18,876 nt of DNA from DASYAN01 sp036501345 (GCA_036501345.1 DASYAN010000279.1:1-18876); one strand, 5' to 3'. Numbered from the stretch's first letter, positions 1-6,897 are shown. Translations and numbers: made by a program. Notes: generated by a model from the letters alone, not told the origin.

Positions 1-140
1 GGTGCGAGGCCAGCCCGATGCTCTACGGTTGCAGGTTAAACAGGATTACGAGGGTTAGTGCCAGTGCTTGCAACGCCAAACCGCTTTCTAACAGTGTCGA
101 GGCCACCATTACCCGAGAAATCGGAGGCTCTCAAAGGAGC
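1..140 (+). ncRNA. 3' part of IscB omegaRNA (HEARO-like), 5' end outside window
   Basis: The 146 bases before the iscB start fold into RNA-like helices. Stem GTTGCAGG (28-35) pairs with CTTGCAAC (67-74) with one G-U. GTTAG (54-58), inside that loop, is complementary to CTAAC (88-92) outside it, giving a possible pseudoknot. CCGA-GAAA-TCGG (113-124) is a GNRA-capped hairpin just before the ribosome binding site. From family knowledge, IscB proteins are encoded directly downstream of an omegaRNA (HEARO RNA) that guides the nuclease, with the guide at its 5' end. Here that end, and so the guide, lies upstream of the window. Identity is inferred from position and folding; no covariance search was possible. 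Confidence 0.5.
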
Positions 141-146
141 ATACAC

Positions 147-1448
147 GTGAGTAACGTTTTCGTGGTAGATACCAACAAGAGACCATTGAATACCATTCAT
201 CCTGGAGAGGCTCGATTGCTTCTCAATAAAGGAAAAGCAGCGGTACTAAAGAGATACCCATTCATAATCATTCTGAAGGTTGCCATTGATGATCCGGTTG
301 TTGCAGAGCTACGAATCAAGATTGATCCTGGAAGCAAGACCACAGGAATAGCCATCATGAATGATGCAACTGGAGAGGTGGTTTTTGCTGCTGAGCTCAC
401 CCACAGGGGACTGCAAATTAAGAAGAGCCTAGACGATCGCCGTGGCGTGCGTTGTGGCAGGCGGGCTAGACATACCCGCTATCGCAAAGCAAGGTGGAAA
501 AACCGACGCAATAAGAAGGCGGGTTGGTTAGCGCCCTCTTTGCAGAGCCGAATATCCAACATCATTACATGGGTAGAGCGTTTCAGGTGGACGTGCCCAA
601 TCGCCGCTATCAGCATGGAGCGAGTCAAGTTTGACATGCAAATCATGGAGAATGCTGAAATAAGCGGCGTTGAGTACCAACAAGGGACTCTCCAAGGATA
701 TGAGGTGAGAGAGTACTTGCTGGAGAAGTGGGGACGTAAATGCACCTATTGCGGGAAGGAAAATATCCAACTCCAGATAGAGCATATCCATCCTAGAGCG
801 AAACGTGGCTCCGATCGAATATCGAACCTCTGCTTAGCCTGTGAGAAGTGCAACATTGCCAAGGGAACCAAGGACATTGGGGACTTTCTCAAAAAGAAAC
901 CTGAGTTGCTCAAGTCGATCCTCGCACAAGCCAAAGCGCCACTGAGAGATGCCGCTGCTGTAAATACCACACGAAAGGCACTTTTCGAAAGATTAGAAGC
1001 CTTGAGGTTACCGATCGAATGCGGTTCTGGAGGACTCACCAAGTACAACCGCACCATACGTGAGCTTGCCAAGACCCATTGGATAGACGCGGCGTGCGTT
1101 GGCAAATCGACTCCTGAGCAGATAGGAGTTACAGGCGTTGTTCCGTTGTTCATTACGGCCTACGGGCACGGTTGTAGACAAATGTGCCTGATGAGCAGGT
1201 TTGGCTTCCCTCGCACTGATCCCAAAGAGAAACATCCCAAGCACGGGTTTAAGACAGGCGATATCGTCAAAGCCATTGTGCCGTCTCAGCTCAAGCGTGC
1301 TGGGACGCACACGGGGAGAATGTCATCAAAGGCAAGCGGGTCTTTTACCATAGCAACGGGATCAGGGACGGTTTCTGACGTTGGAAAGAATTACTGCCGA
1401 AAGCTTCAAAGAGCCGATGGCTACGGCTATTCCCAAAGGAGTGCGTGA
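147..1448 (+). CDS. iscB: IscB RNA-guided nuclease (PLMP, RuvC, bridge helix, HNH)
   Basis: This is a 433-residue IscB, the transposon-encoded ancestor family of Cas9, predicted to be an omegaRNA-guided DNA endonuclease. I chose GTG 147 because AAAGGAG lies 7 nt upstream and the protein then begins with the PLMP domain (VFVVDTNKRPLN); an upstream in-frame ATG at 18 would read through the putative omegaRNA. RuvC-I is KIDPGSKTTG (Asp60), followed by an Arg-rich bridge helix (about 98-120). RuvC-II is SMERVKFD (Glu158). The HNH domain has CTYC, EHIHP (His213) and CLACEKCN. RuvC-III is HWIDAA (His311, Asp314). All catalytic positions are present, so it looks active. The PLMP motif itself is altered to PLNT. 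The last codons contain AAAGGAG (1435-1441), which serves as ribosome binding site for the next gene; its ATG overlaps the iscB TGA by one base. Confidence 0.93.
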   Translation: MSNVFVVDTNKRPLNTIHPGEARLLLNKGKAAVLKRYPFIIILKVAIDDPVVAELRIKIDPGSKTTGIAIMNDATGEVVFAAELTHRGLQIKKSLDDRRGVRCGRRARHTRYRKARWKNRRNKKAGWLAPSLQSRISNIITWVERFRWTCPIAAISMERVKFDMQIMENAEISGVEYQQGTLQGYEVREYLLEKWGRKCTYCGKENIQLQIEHIHPRAKRGSDRISNLCLACEKCNIAKGTKDIGDFLKKKPELLKSILAQAKAPLRDAAAVNTTRKALFERLEALRLPIECGSGGLTKYNRTIRELAKTHWIDAACVGKSTPEQIGVTGVVPLFITAYGHGCRQMCLMSRFGFPRTDPKEKHPKHGFKTGDIVKAIVPSQLKRAGTHTGRMSSKASGSFTIATGSGTVSDVGKNYCRKLQRADGYGYSQRSA

Positions 1449-2737
1449 TGAAGGATTTTTCCAGCCTGCGGGCTGTTTCTTTCCTCCCAATCCCTCAAGG
1501 GAATGGGTCCCCAGAAAGGACGTTATGGTATAAGGTATTCTTGCTCGCTGCCTTGGCACTCAGTTTGCAGAGCTGCCTGGGGATAGGGGATAATAACCCA
1601 TTCCAGAGCAAGAACACTGGTAAGAATGGACCGATAGGCATCAACAGCACGGATCAGGCAAAATTTACTGGCAAGATTTATTTTACGCTCGGTCGTAATC
1701 TCTACGTGCTGGATGGTCAGCTCAAGCTTACGCAGTTGACACATGGTATGGATGTGCGTAATCCTGCTGTCTCTCCTGATGGAAAATGGATTGCATTTGC
1801 CAACTTTTCCAAGGACTATTCTGATCTGATGGTGATGCCAACCAGCGGTGGAACACCACAAACCATTCTCTCAGGCAACGGTAAATATCTTCCCAATCCG
1901 GCCTCTCCGATGAATGCCCCTAAGAGCACATTCGAATGGCTTGCACAACCAGCCTGGAATGCCGATAGTGACCATTTGCTCTTTGTGAGCGACCTGGACA
2001 AATTAACTATTGGACCATGCAATGTTGATGATTTTCTGCTTGACCCGCTGATCCTTTCCATGTCCATTAGCAACCCGACAGAGCAACCACAAACCCTTGC
2101 TTATAGTACCTTTGGAGATGGAGGACTGCGTGATCCAAGCTATCGCCCAGGTCATAGTGATCAGATTATCTACACAGGCTACAATTATGGTCCAAATGCG
2201 AGCCAGATGATTCAGATTTTAATGGAAGATCCTAATGCCATTGCCAACCATCCCTACCTTTATCAGCCCGGTAGCACAAACTGTGAAAGCGATCCTGGGG
2301 TTCCAATTACGCAACCCAGCGACATGAACCTTGAACCGTCCTTCTCCCCCGATGGCAATACAGTCCTCTACGTACGACGAGAAAATGCTACTCACATGGC
2401 TCTGTATGCGATGCCAGTTCCTGAGGGTATTACAGGCGATCCAACCAATCCCGCGTTCAATCCCATCTCCCAGACTAATCTTACCAAGGGTTTGTCGATG
2501 TACAGTCTATCCAACAAACTTTTAGAGGGACTGTATGTAAGTCAGCCGATCTGGTCACCGGATGGAACGCATATTCTCTATTACAGCTTTGCTAATAATA
2601 GCTTCGATATCTGGATAGCAACAATCACGAAAAATGCCAAAACAGGAGCATTTGCCATAAAGCCCAATAGTCAGGTGCAACTGACAAACGTCCAGGGACA
2701 ACTCGATGCTGACTCCCGGGCTTGCTGGACATCATAG
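1448..2737 (+). CDS. PD40 beta-propeller lipoprotein, N-terminus rewritten by IscB element
   Basis: A 429-residue protein with repeated PD40/TolB-like blades: NPAVSPDGKWIAFA, QPAWNADSDHLLFV, EPSFSPDGNTVLYV and QPIWSPDGTHILYY. It is probably a surface-anchored binding or scaffold protein; its ligand is unknown. A hydrophobic stretch ends in the lipobox LQSC, but the Cys is at about residue 43 instead of about 23 as in the paralogue at 3702, from which it clearly derives (shared FTGKIYFTL, NLKLTQ-like and GMDVR segments). The first roughly 25 residues are encoded by the right end of the IscB element. ATG 1448 has a strong AAAGGAG 6 nt upstream, inside iscB; the alternative GTG 1445 is too close to it. 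Whether the displaced signal peptide still works is unclear. Confidence 0.8.
   Translation: MKDFSSLRAVSFLPIPQGNGSPERTLWYKVFLLAALALSLQSCLGIGDNNPFQSKNTGKNGPIGINSTDQAKFTGKIYFTLGRNLYVLDGQLKLTQLTHGMDVRNPAVSPDGKWIAFANFSKDYSDLMVMPTSGGTPQTILSGNGKYLPNPASPMNAPKSTFEWLAQPAWNADSDHLLFVSDLDKLTIGPCNVDDFLLDPLILSMSISNPTEQPQTLAYSTFGDGGLRDPSYRPGHSDQIIYTGYNYGPNASQMIQILMEDPNAIANHPYLYQPGSTNCESDPGVPITQPSDMNLEPSFSPDGNTVLYVRRENATHMALYAMPVPEGITGDPTNPAFNPISQTNLTKGLSMYSLSNKLLEGLYVSQPIWSPDGTHILYYSFANNSFDIWIATITKNAKTGAFAIKPNSQVQLTNVQGQLDADSRACWTS
1463..1507 (+). repeat. Subterminal hairpins of the IscB element right end
   Basis: Two inverted repeats lie just after iscB. CAGCC-TGCG-GGCTG is at 1463-1476. A longer imperfect hairpin has CCCA-A-TCCCT (1486-1495), loop CA, and AGGGA-A-TGGG (1498-1507). 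IS200/IS605 ends normally carry such subterminal hairpins, which TnpA binds as single-stranded DNA. The first hairpin is followed by a T-rich run (TTTCTTTCC), so it could also attenuate transcription leaving iscB. Both lie inside the reading frame of the downstream lipoprotein. Confidence 0.55.
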
Positions 2738-2766
2738 TAGATGAGTAAAACAATACAAGATGCAAA

Positions 2767-3192
2767 TTAAAGGAATAGATCAGCGTGCACGTGAAATCGA
2801 CGTGCTAACTTCTTGGCAATCTCTTTGCTGATGGACCGCTTGCCATTGAGAATATCCGATATTCTGCTTTGAGGTGCACAATCGGCAAGATCTTCTTGTT
2901 TGAGTCCGTGCTGATCCATTAGGAAGCGTAGCATTTCATGCGGTTCTGCTTCCGGTATTGGAAAGTGCTCATCCTCATATGCTTCAACTTGATTCGCCAA
3001 GTAGTCGAGGACATCTGCAAGCGGGTGATCTTCATTGCCTCTGGTTGCATCAAGCAGAGTATCAATAATTGCACTAGCTAACTCGTAATCAGCTTCGGTA
3101 CGAACTGAAGTCACACCTATCACTTCCTTAAATGGCATCCATGCCTGAAGAATTGCTTGTGGTTCTGGTGCTTCTCTTGATAGAATTTGCAT
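2767..3192 (-). CDS. higA: HigA-type antitoxin (XRE helix-turn-helix)
   Basis: A 141-residue antitoxin of the HigA family (COG5499-like). The N-terminal half (ASAIIDTLLDATRG, then an acidic helix with LADVLDYLANQVEAYEDEH) is followed by an XRE helix-turn-helix at about residues 93-141 (LKQEDLADCAPQSRISDILN and SISKEIAKKLARRF). Start ATG 3192 is chosen because AGGAG lies 6 nt upstream. It overlaps the higB stop by one base (TGATG), implying translational coupling. The TTG one codon earlier fits the Shine-Dalgarno spacing less well. The protein should neutralise HigB and repress the higBA promoter through its helix-turn-helix. It faces the preceding lipoprotein gene, with 29 bp between their stop codons and no clear terminator. 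Confidence 0.88.
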   Translation of the reverse strand: MQILSREAPEPQAILQAWMPFKEVIGVTSVRTEADYELASAIIDTLLDATRGNEDHPLADVLDYLANQVEAYEDEHFPIPEAEPHEMLRFLMDQHGLKQEDLADCAPQSRISDILNGKRSISKEIAKKLARRFHVHADLFL

Positions 3193-3485
3193 CAATTTCT
3201 CCTTTTCCAGTTATTTCGATTATACTCTGCATGAGTGAGTACATGTAGAATATATATCTTCTGTCGATCATAGCGAATATCTGCTATCAAACGATATTTA
3301 TTACCGCCTATGTTAAATACAGTCAGATCATCTACATAGTCAGCACTGGCAAATATTGCCCGCAGGCTAGTAAAATCTGCAAATACTCCCTTCTTCATCG
3401 TACGGAACCATGTTTGTAATGGACCTTCTGCATCTGGATGCTTTGTCCAGAATCTTACGAGTGCTGATTTAGTGATAACATGCAT
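3192..3485 (-). CDS. higB: HigB-type mRNA interferase toxin
   Basis: A 97-residue toxin of the HigB family (RelE/ParE fold, ribosome-dependent mRNA cleavage). It starts MHVITKSALVRFWTKHPDAE, close to the typical HigB N-terminus, and continues with PLQTWF, the DLTVFNIGGNKYRLI strand and YILHVLTHAEY near the end. The order toxin first, antitoxin second, with overlapping stop and start codons, is usual for higBA. There is no recognisable Shine-Dalgarno before ATG 3485, and the predicted promoter places transcription start almost at this ATG, so the toxin may be translated from a leaderless or nearly leaderless message. The pair sits between two paralogous lipoprotein genes and is oriented against them. 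Confidence 0.9.
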   Translation of the reverse strand: MHVITKSALVRFWTKHPDAEGPLQTWFRTMKKGVFADFTSLRAIFASADYVDDLTVFNIGGNKYRLIADIRYDRQKIYILHVLTHAEYNRNNWKRRN

Positions 3486-3520
3486 ATATCATAGTATATA
3501 CCATTTTGGCATAATGTCAA
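3485..3520 (-). promoter_or_regulatory. higBA promoter with candidate operator
   Basis: On the minus strand, TTGACA (3515-3520), a 16-nt spacer and TATACT (3493-3498) form a near-consensus sigma-70 promoter. Only 7 nt separate the -10 box from the higB ATG, so initiation is expected within a base or two of the start codon. The spacer contains an imperfect 17-bp dyad (plus-strand TATACCA-TTT-TGGCATA, 3497-3513) that overlaps the -10 box and could be the HigA operator. Confidence 0.6.
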
Positions 3521-3557
3521 GTGTGATTTTTGTTAGATACCCAAGAGAAGTTGCCTC

Positions 3558-3587
3558 TTGACACATTTGAATGCGCGTGTGTAAACT
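3558..3587 (+). promoter_or_regulatory. Candidate promoter of the second PD40 lipoprotein
   Basis: TTGACA (3558-3563), an 18-nt spacer and TAAACT (3582-3587). Transcription would begin near 3594, giving a leader of about 105 nt before ATG 3702. The -35 box is perfect; the -10 box matches 4 of 6. Confidence 0.45.
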
Positions 3588-3595
3588 GACTGCTG

Positions 3596-3619
3596 GAGAG
3601 AAGCCGTACGACTTCTCTC
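3596..3619. promoter_or_regulatory. 24-bp near-perfect palindrome at the expected transcription start
   Basis: Arms GAGAGAAG (3596-3603) and CTTCTCTC (3612-3619) surround the self-complementary centre CGTACG (3605-3610), with one C/A mismatch on each side. The whole 24 bp is therefore one dyad. It lies 8 bp downstream of the candidate -10 box of the lipoprotein gene, a natural place for a repressor site; as RNA it would form a stable 5' hairpin. The binding protein is unknown. Confidence 0.5.
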
Positions 3620-3701
3620 TGTGTGGATTGTCACAATAGTAGAGAAACTGTCAGGGAACCTATCGTATTTTTCAGGATAGGCTGGGTGTGAGGTAGTAGT
3701 G

Positions 3702-4964
3702 ATGAAATTCTCCAAACAGTGGTATATATTACTTTTGTCAGTGGTCCTGGTATTCAGCCTGCAAGGCTGCCTGGGCATTAGTGAGGATAGCAGCTCTTTC
3801 CAGAATACAGCAACGGGTAAGGATGGTCAGCCGATCCAAGTTAATATGGCTCAGCAGGCCAAGTTTACAGGAAAAATTTACTTTACCCTCAATCGTAACC
3901 TCTACATACTGGGCGGCAATCTCAAGCTCACTCAGATAACACAGGGCATGGATGTGCGTGATCCGGCAGTCTCTCCTGATGGTAAGTGGGTTGCCTTTAT
4001 TCAACGTTACAAAGACTATTCCAATCTCGTGTATATGTCAACAAATTCCCTAGATCATACAATCCATACAATTGTCACTGGTAGTGGCCATTATACTCCA
4101 CAGGGCAATGGGGCAAATACCTACTATTGGTTTGCACAACCAGCTTGGTCAGCAGATAGCTCACATCTCATGTTCCTGAGCGACTTGCAAAAGAATTTCT
4201 ATTGGAATAGTTTGGGTGGAGTGTATGCCAATGCCTATTTTCTTGATATGCAGGTATTTTCGCTTCCGATCGATGTCTCTCTTACTGCCCAGCAGGCCAT
4301 GGATCAGGCTCAGCCGATTGGTTATGCCGTCTTCGGTGATGGTGGAAATCGCGATCCAAGCTATCGACCTGGCCATCCAGAACAAGTAATGTATACTACC
4401 TTTCAATATGATCCGACTGGTGACAAACAGGTTGTGCAGATTGTGCTGGAAGATACGACACTAGTGACTGGGGTACGTCGCCAACAATATCATCCAGGAA
4501 ATGACCCATCTGTGCCTCTCACACCCGATATTCCCGATCTGGTTAACTTTCAACCTGCATTCTCTCCTGATGGTAACACAATTGCTTATGTACAACGAGT
4601 AAATACTAATACTAATACTACTAGCCTTTACACGATACCAGTTGCAGAGGGGGTTGCCAATGATCCCAATGATCCAGCTTTTAATCCAACAGCTTCAGCA
4701 AACCTACAAAAAGCCCTGATACCTTACAGCACAAAATCAGTAAAACTTCTCGCAAACTCCTTTGTGAGTCAACCTGTCTGGTCACCCGATGGTAAACAGC
4801 TTCTCTATTACGGTTACCAGAATGACAAATTCGATATCTGGCTAGCGACGCTCAATAATGATCCTAAAACGGACAAGGTCAGCATGAAGCCCGATAGTCA
4901 GGTCCAGCTAATGCAGAGCAATGGACAGCTTGACGGTGACTCACGAGCGTCATGGGCGCCTTGA
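3702..4964 (+). CDS. PD40 beta-propeller lipoprotein (paralogue)
   Basis: A 420-residue lipoprotein. The N-terminus MKFSKQWYILLLSVVLVFSL is followed by the lipobox LQGC with Cys at about residue 23. Mature PD40 blades are DPAVSPDGKWVAFI, QPAWSADSSHLMFL, QPAFSPDGNTIAYV and QPVWSPDGKQLLYY, so a TolB-like beta-propeller outside the membrane is expected; partner and ligand are unknown. ATG 3702 is preferred over GTG 3699 because GTGAGG lies 8 nt upstream. It closely parallels the protein at 1448 over the full mature length, including Asp-Gly-Gly and RDPSYRPGH segments, and marks a local duplication. Asn/Thr codons are repeated near 4600-4625 (NTNTNTT). The gene appears intact, unlike its neighbour's altered start. 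Confidence 0.85.
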   Translation: MKFSKQWYILLLSVVLVFSLQGCLGISEDSSSFQNTATGKDGQPIQVNMAQQAKFTGKIYFTLNRNLYILGGNLKLTQITQGMDVRDPAVSPDGKWVAFIQRYKDYSNLVYMSTNSLDHTIHTIVTGSGHYTPQGNGANTYYWFAQPAWSADSSHLMFLSDLQKNFYWNSLGGVYANAYFLDMQVFSLPIDVSLTAQQAMDQAQPIGYAVFGDGGNRDPSYRPGHPEQVMYTTFQYDPTGDKQVVQIVLEDTTLVTGVRRQQYHPGNDPSVPLTPDIPDLVNFQPAFSPDGNTIAYVQRVNTNTNTTSLYTIPVAEGVANDPNDPAFNPTASANLQKALIPYSTKSVKLLANSFVSQPVWSPDGKQLLYYGYQNDKFDIWLATLNNDPKTDKVSMKPDSQVQLMQSNGQLDGDSRASWAP

Positions 4965-4999
4965 GTGTAAGGGCATCCTCTTCTCTCTCACCAAGTAGG

Positions 5000-5385
5000 C
5001 TATCAGTAGACTCTACAAGTGACACTCCGCAAGGGCGAAAGCCCTGCAGCTTCTGACACTCTCGCGTAGTCGCTTCCCTGAGAAATGTGGCGTAGCCACG
5101 ACTCAAGACGGGACGCGTAGTTGGCAGGGAATATCTGATAGGTGTCTCGCCATCCCAGACAACACACCTTGAGCGGTGCCATGCTCGTTGGTGTTCTCAT
5201 GCCTTGCGCCTCCAGTAGATGGCTGGGTCCCTACGCTTTTGGCTTCTTGGAGAAGACCAACACCTGCATCTTTCGATGCTACTCCCTTGGGAATGTACCC
5301 ACAAGGGTGGAGGCTTTTCCTGGGAAAATATTTGCTGCGCTACACTTCCTAAAGCCGTGGATTGGATACCCGTACCTTCGTAGCG
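5000..5385. ncRNA. Candidate structured RNA with about ten helices
   Basis: Perfect complementary pairs are CTATCAG/CTGATAG (5000-5006, 5135-5141), AGGGC-GAAA-GCCCT (5032-5045), TTCCCTG/CAGGGAA (5074-5080, 5125-5131), GTGGC-GTA-GCCAC (5087-5099), CTTCT-TGG-AGAAG (5243-5255), GCATC-TTTC-GATGC (5266-5279), ACCC-ACAA-GGGT (5297-5308), TTTTCC-TG-GGAAAA (5315-5328) and CGCTAC/GTAGCG (5338-5343, 5380-5385). The first, third and fourth nest properly. The strand is not settled: each reading gives one GAAA tetraloop. A weak minus-strand promoter (GTTACA, 18 nt, TATAGA; 5402-5431) would start transcription just before the CGCTAC helix. I do not recognise a known RNA family; a guide-RNA remnant of an IS605-type element is possible. 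Confidence 0.4.
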
Positions 5386-5645
5386 TTTAAATGTCCTACT
5401 ATCTATAACGTTGCATATCCAAATCTGTAACATCAAATATTTGTGTAACAAGATAAAACTTCTTGTGATGTACCACGAGCGAACAGACTTCTGGCTAAAG
5501 CCACGGACAAACCCACCTATCCGCCTGGATGAAAATCACAGTGGCTTGCGGCGGGTTCTTTTGTGTCATAAATGGTATAGCTAACGTTGGTTAGAATTAT
5601 GGCGAATGCATGATTCTCCTTGACAATGCTTGCATGGTTGTGCTC

Positions 5646-5674
5646 TTGCCTTTCGTTGTCAATCATGCTATTAT
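5646..5674 (+). promoter_or_regulatory. Candidate promoter upstream of kinase
   Basis: TTGCCT (5646-5651), a 17-nt spacer and TATTAT (5669-5674). It is about 310 bp from the kinase start and upstream of the IS605-like end, so it could drive either. No closer sigma-70 site was found before the kinase. Confidence 0.3.
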
Positions 5675-5799
5675 CATGGTGTTCTTCGATAACATTGCAA
5701 GTGCCAGAGACCTTACAAATTATTGGTGAAAGGCCAGACGGGTGCTGCAGAGCATTTGCTCATAGGTCCTATAGAACGTTCAAGCAGGTGGTTTGTAAG

Positions 5800-5955
5800 C
5801 GAGGTAAACATATGCTAGTGAGAGATAATCATAGGAAGGGCGAAAGCTCGCACAGGCAAGATTCGATGAGGCAGGAAAGCTATCCCGTGAGGGTACTCCG
5901 CGATCTAGCGGATTGGAAATCCCTTGCACTTCACGCATGGGAAGGGATGTCAATA
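5800..5955 (+). mobile_element. IS605/TnpB-type right-end remnant (reRNA-like)
   Basis: The segment ends with ATCCCTT (5919-5925), a 16-nt loop, AAGGGAT (5942-5948) and then GTCAAT. This resembles the terminal hairpin followed by ATGTCAA found at the 3' end of many TnpB elements and their guide RNAs. Just before it, GAGGCAGGAAAGC followed by CCCGTGAGGG also looks like the guide-RNA scaffold. No tnpB reading frame survives. The resemblance is from memory of the family, not from a search, so the call is tentative. It ends about 35 bp before the kinase start. Confidence 0.3.
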
Positions 5956-5988
5956 AGTGTTTGCCCAGGCTGCTTGAGGTAAAAAACC

Positions 5989-6897
5989 TTGAACCAATTT
6001 GAAGGCACATTAATCGCTGGACGGTACGAAATTCGCGAGCATATTGCCACAGGCGGTATGGCGAGCGTCTTCAAAACCTGGGATCATCGTGTAGAGCGCA
6101 TTGTAGCGATCAAAATACTGCGATCTCTAGATAAAAACGATCAACGCGCAGTTGAGCGCTTTCGTCGCGAGGCACGTGCTGCTGCTGCACTTGCTCACCC
6201 GAATGCTGTCACCATCTATGATTTTGTTGAAGAAATGGGGCAGTATTTTCTTGTGATGGAATATATCCATGGCCCAACATTGAAACAACTTGTCGGACAG
6301 CGACGGCAATTGCAGGCACGCGAGGCGATAGAGATTGCGCTTCAGGTCTGTTCCGTACTTCAAGTAGCACACGCACGCGGCTTTATCCATCGAGATATTA
6401 AACCACAAAATATTATGCTAGCTTGGGGGGGTACAGGAAGCCTCAGCGATGGAGGGGCGTGGGTGAAATTAACTGACTTTGGTATTGTACGCGTAGCTGA
6501 GGATGCGGGCCTGACCAATAGTGGCATTGTGCTCGGCACTGCCGATTATCTCTCCCCAGAGCAAGCACGTGGTGAGACCTTGACGGGTTCCTCCGACCTC
6601 TACTCGCTTGGTGTCGTGATGTTTGAAATGCTAGCCGGGCGACCACCATTTGTGGGTCCAACAGCCGTTTCGATTGCTATGCAACATGCTTCAGCTAGTC
6701 CGCCACCATTACGACAGTTCAATCCAACGATCCCATCCGTCCTAGAAAAGTTCATAAACCGGGTACTGCAAAAAGAGCCCGAAGATCGCTTTAGTTCGGC
6801 CACAGAGATGCAACAGGCATTACGTACCTGCGCACGTGAACTTTTTCGCGGTAAGTCACCAGCTCGCCCTTACTCGTCTAATACATCAACTGGGTAG
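5989..6897 (+). CDS. Soluble Hanks-type serine/threonine protein kinase
   Basis: A 302-residue kinase consisting of the catalytic domain only, with no transmembrane segment or sensor domain, so it is probably cytosolic. Motifs in order: a glycine loop IATGGMASVF; VAIK (Lys42); HRDIKPQN (catalytic Asp136); DFG (Asp163); GTADYLSPEQ as activation and P+1 loop; and SDLYSLGVVMFEML. Between the HRD helix and DFG there is a Gly-rich insertion (about residues 145-156) longer than usual in this family. The start is TTG 5989 with GAGGT 9 nt upstream. Substrate unknown. It stands alone: a strong hairpin separates it from ridA downstream, and gene-free DNA precedes it. Confidence 0.92.
   Translation: MNQFEGTLIAGRYEIREHIATGGMASVFKTWDHRVERIVAIKILRSLDKNDQRAVERFRREARAAAALAHPNAVTIYDFVEEMGQYFLVMEYIHGPTLKQLVGQRRQLQAREAIEIALQVCSVLQVAHARGFIHRDIKPQNIMLAWGGTGSLSDGGAWVKLTDFGIVRVAEDAGLTNSGIVLGTADYLSPEQARGETLTGSSDLYSLGVVMFEMLAGRPPFVGPTAVSIAMQHASASPPPLRQFNPTIPSVLEKFINRVLQKEPEDRFSSATEMQQALRTCARELFRGKSPARPYSSNTSTG

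Larger units (their letters stand above)
1..1524 (+). mobile_element. IscB-carrying IS200/IS605-like element, right part
   Basis: The segment holds the putative omegaRNA, iscB and a right end with two hairpins (1463-1476 and 1486-1507). No Y1 transposase (TnpA) is present, so within the window the element is iscB-only and would need a transposase in trans. The right boundary is placed at about 1524. From there the downstream lipoprotein aligns with its paralogue at 3702 (both have TGGTATA at the start of homology); before it, no similarity remains. The left end lies outside the window. The exact junction base is uncertain by about 15 bp. Confidence 0.55.
4965..5988. other. Gene-free 1-kb region with RNA-like structures and IS-like remnants
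   Basis: No convincing protein gene is present; the open frames here have atypical composition and no recognisable domain. The left part (5000-5385) is packed with complementary segments and is listed separately. At 5498-5557, AAGCCAC (5498-5504) pairs with GTGGCTT (5541-5547), and AACCC (5510-5514) can pair with GGGTT (5553-5557). The smaller palindrome TGGCT-AA-AGCCA (5492-5503) overlaps these. A promoter-like pair lies at 5646-5674, and an IS605-like right end occupies about 5800-5955. The region looks like an accumulation site of small IS200/IS605-type elements, but no transposase remnant was seen. Confidence 0.5.

Noticed and set aside
18..146. N-terminal extension of IscB from ATG 18
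   Set aside because: It would translate the putative omegaRNA; GTG 147 has a proper Shine-Dalgarno and begins at the PLMP domain.
5142..5390. 82-codon open frame on the plus strand
   Set aside because: No domain or Shine-Dalgarno; it lies across the hairpin-rich block, where stops are absent by composition.
5620..5982. 120-codon open frame before the kinase
   Set aside because: It runs through the IS605-like right end, shows no family motif and has no ribosome binding site.
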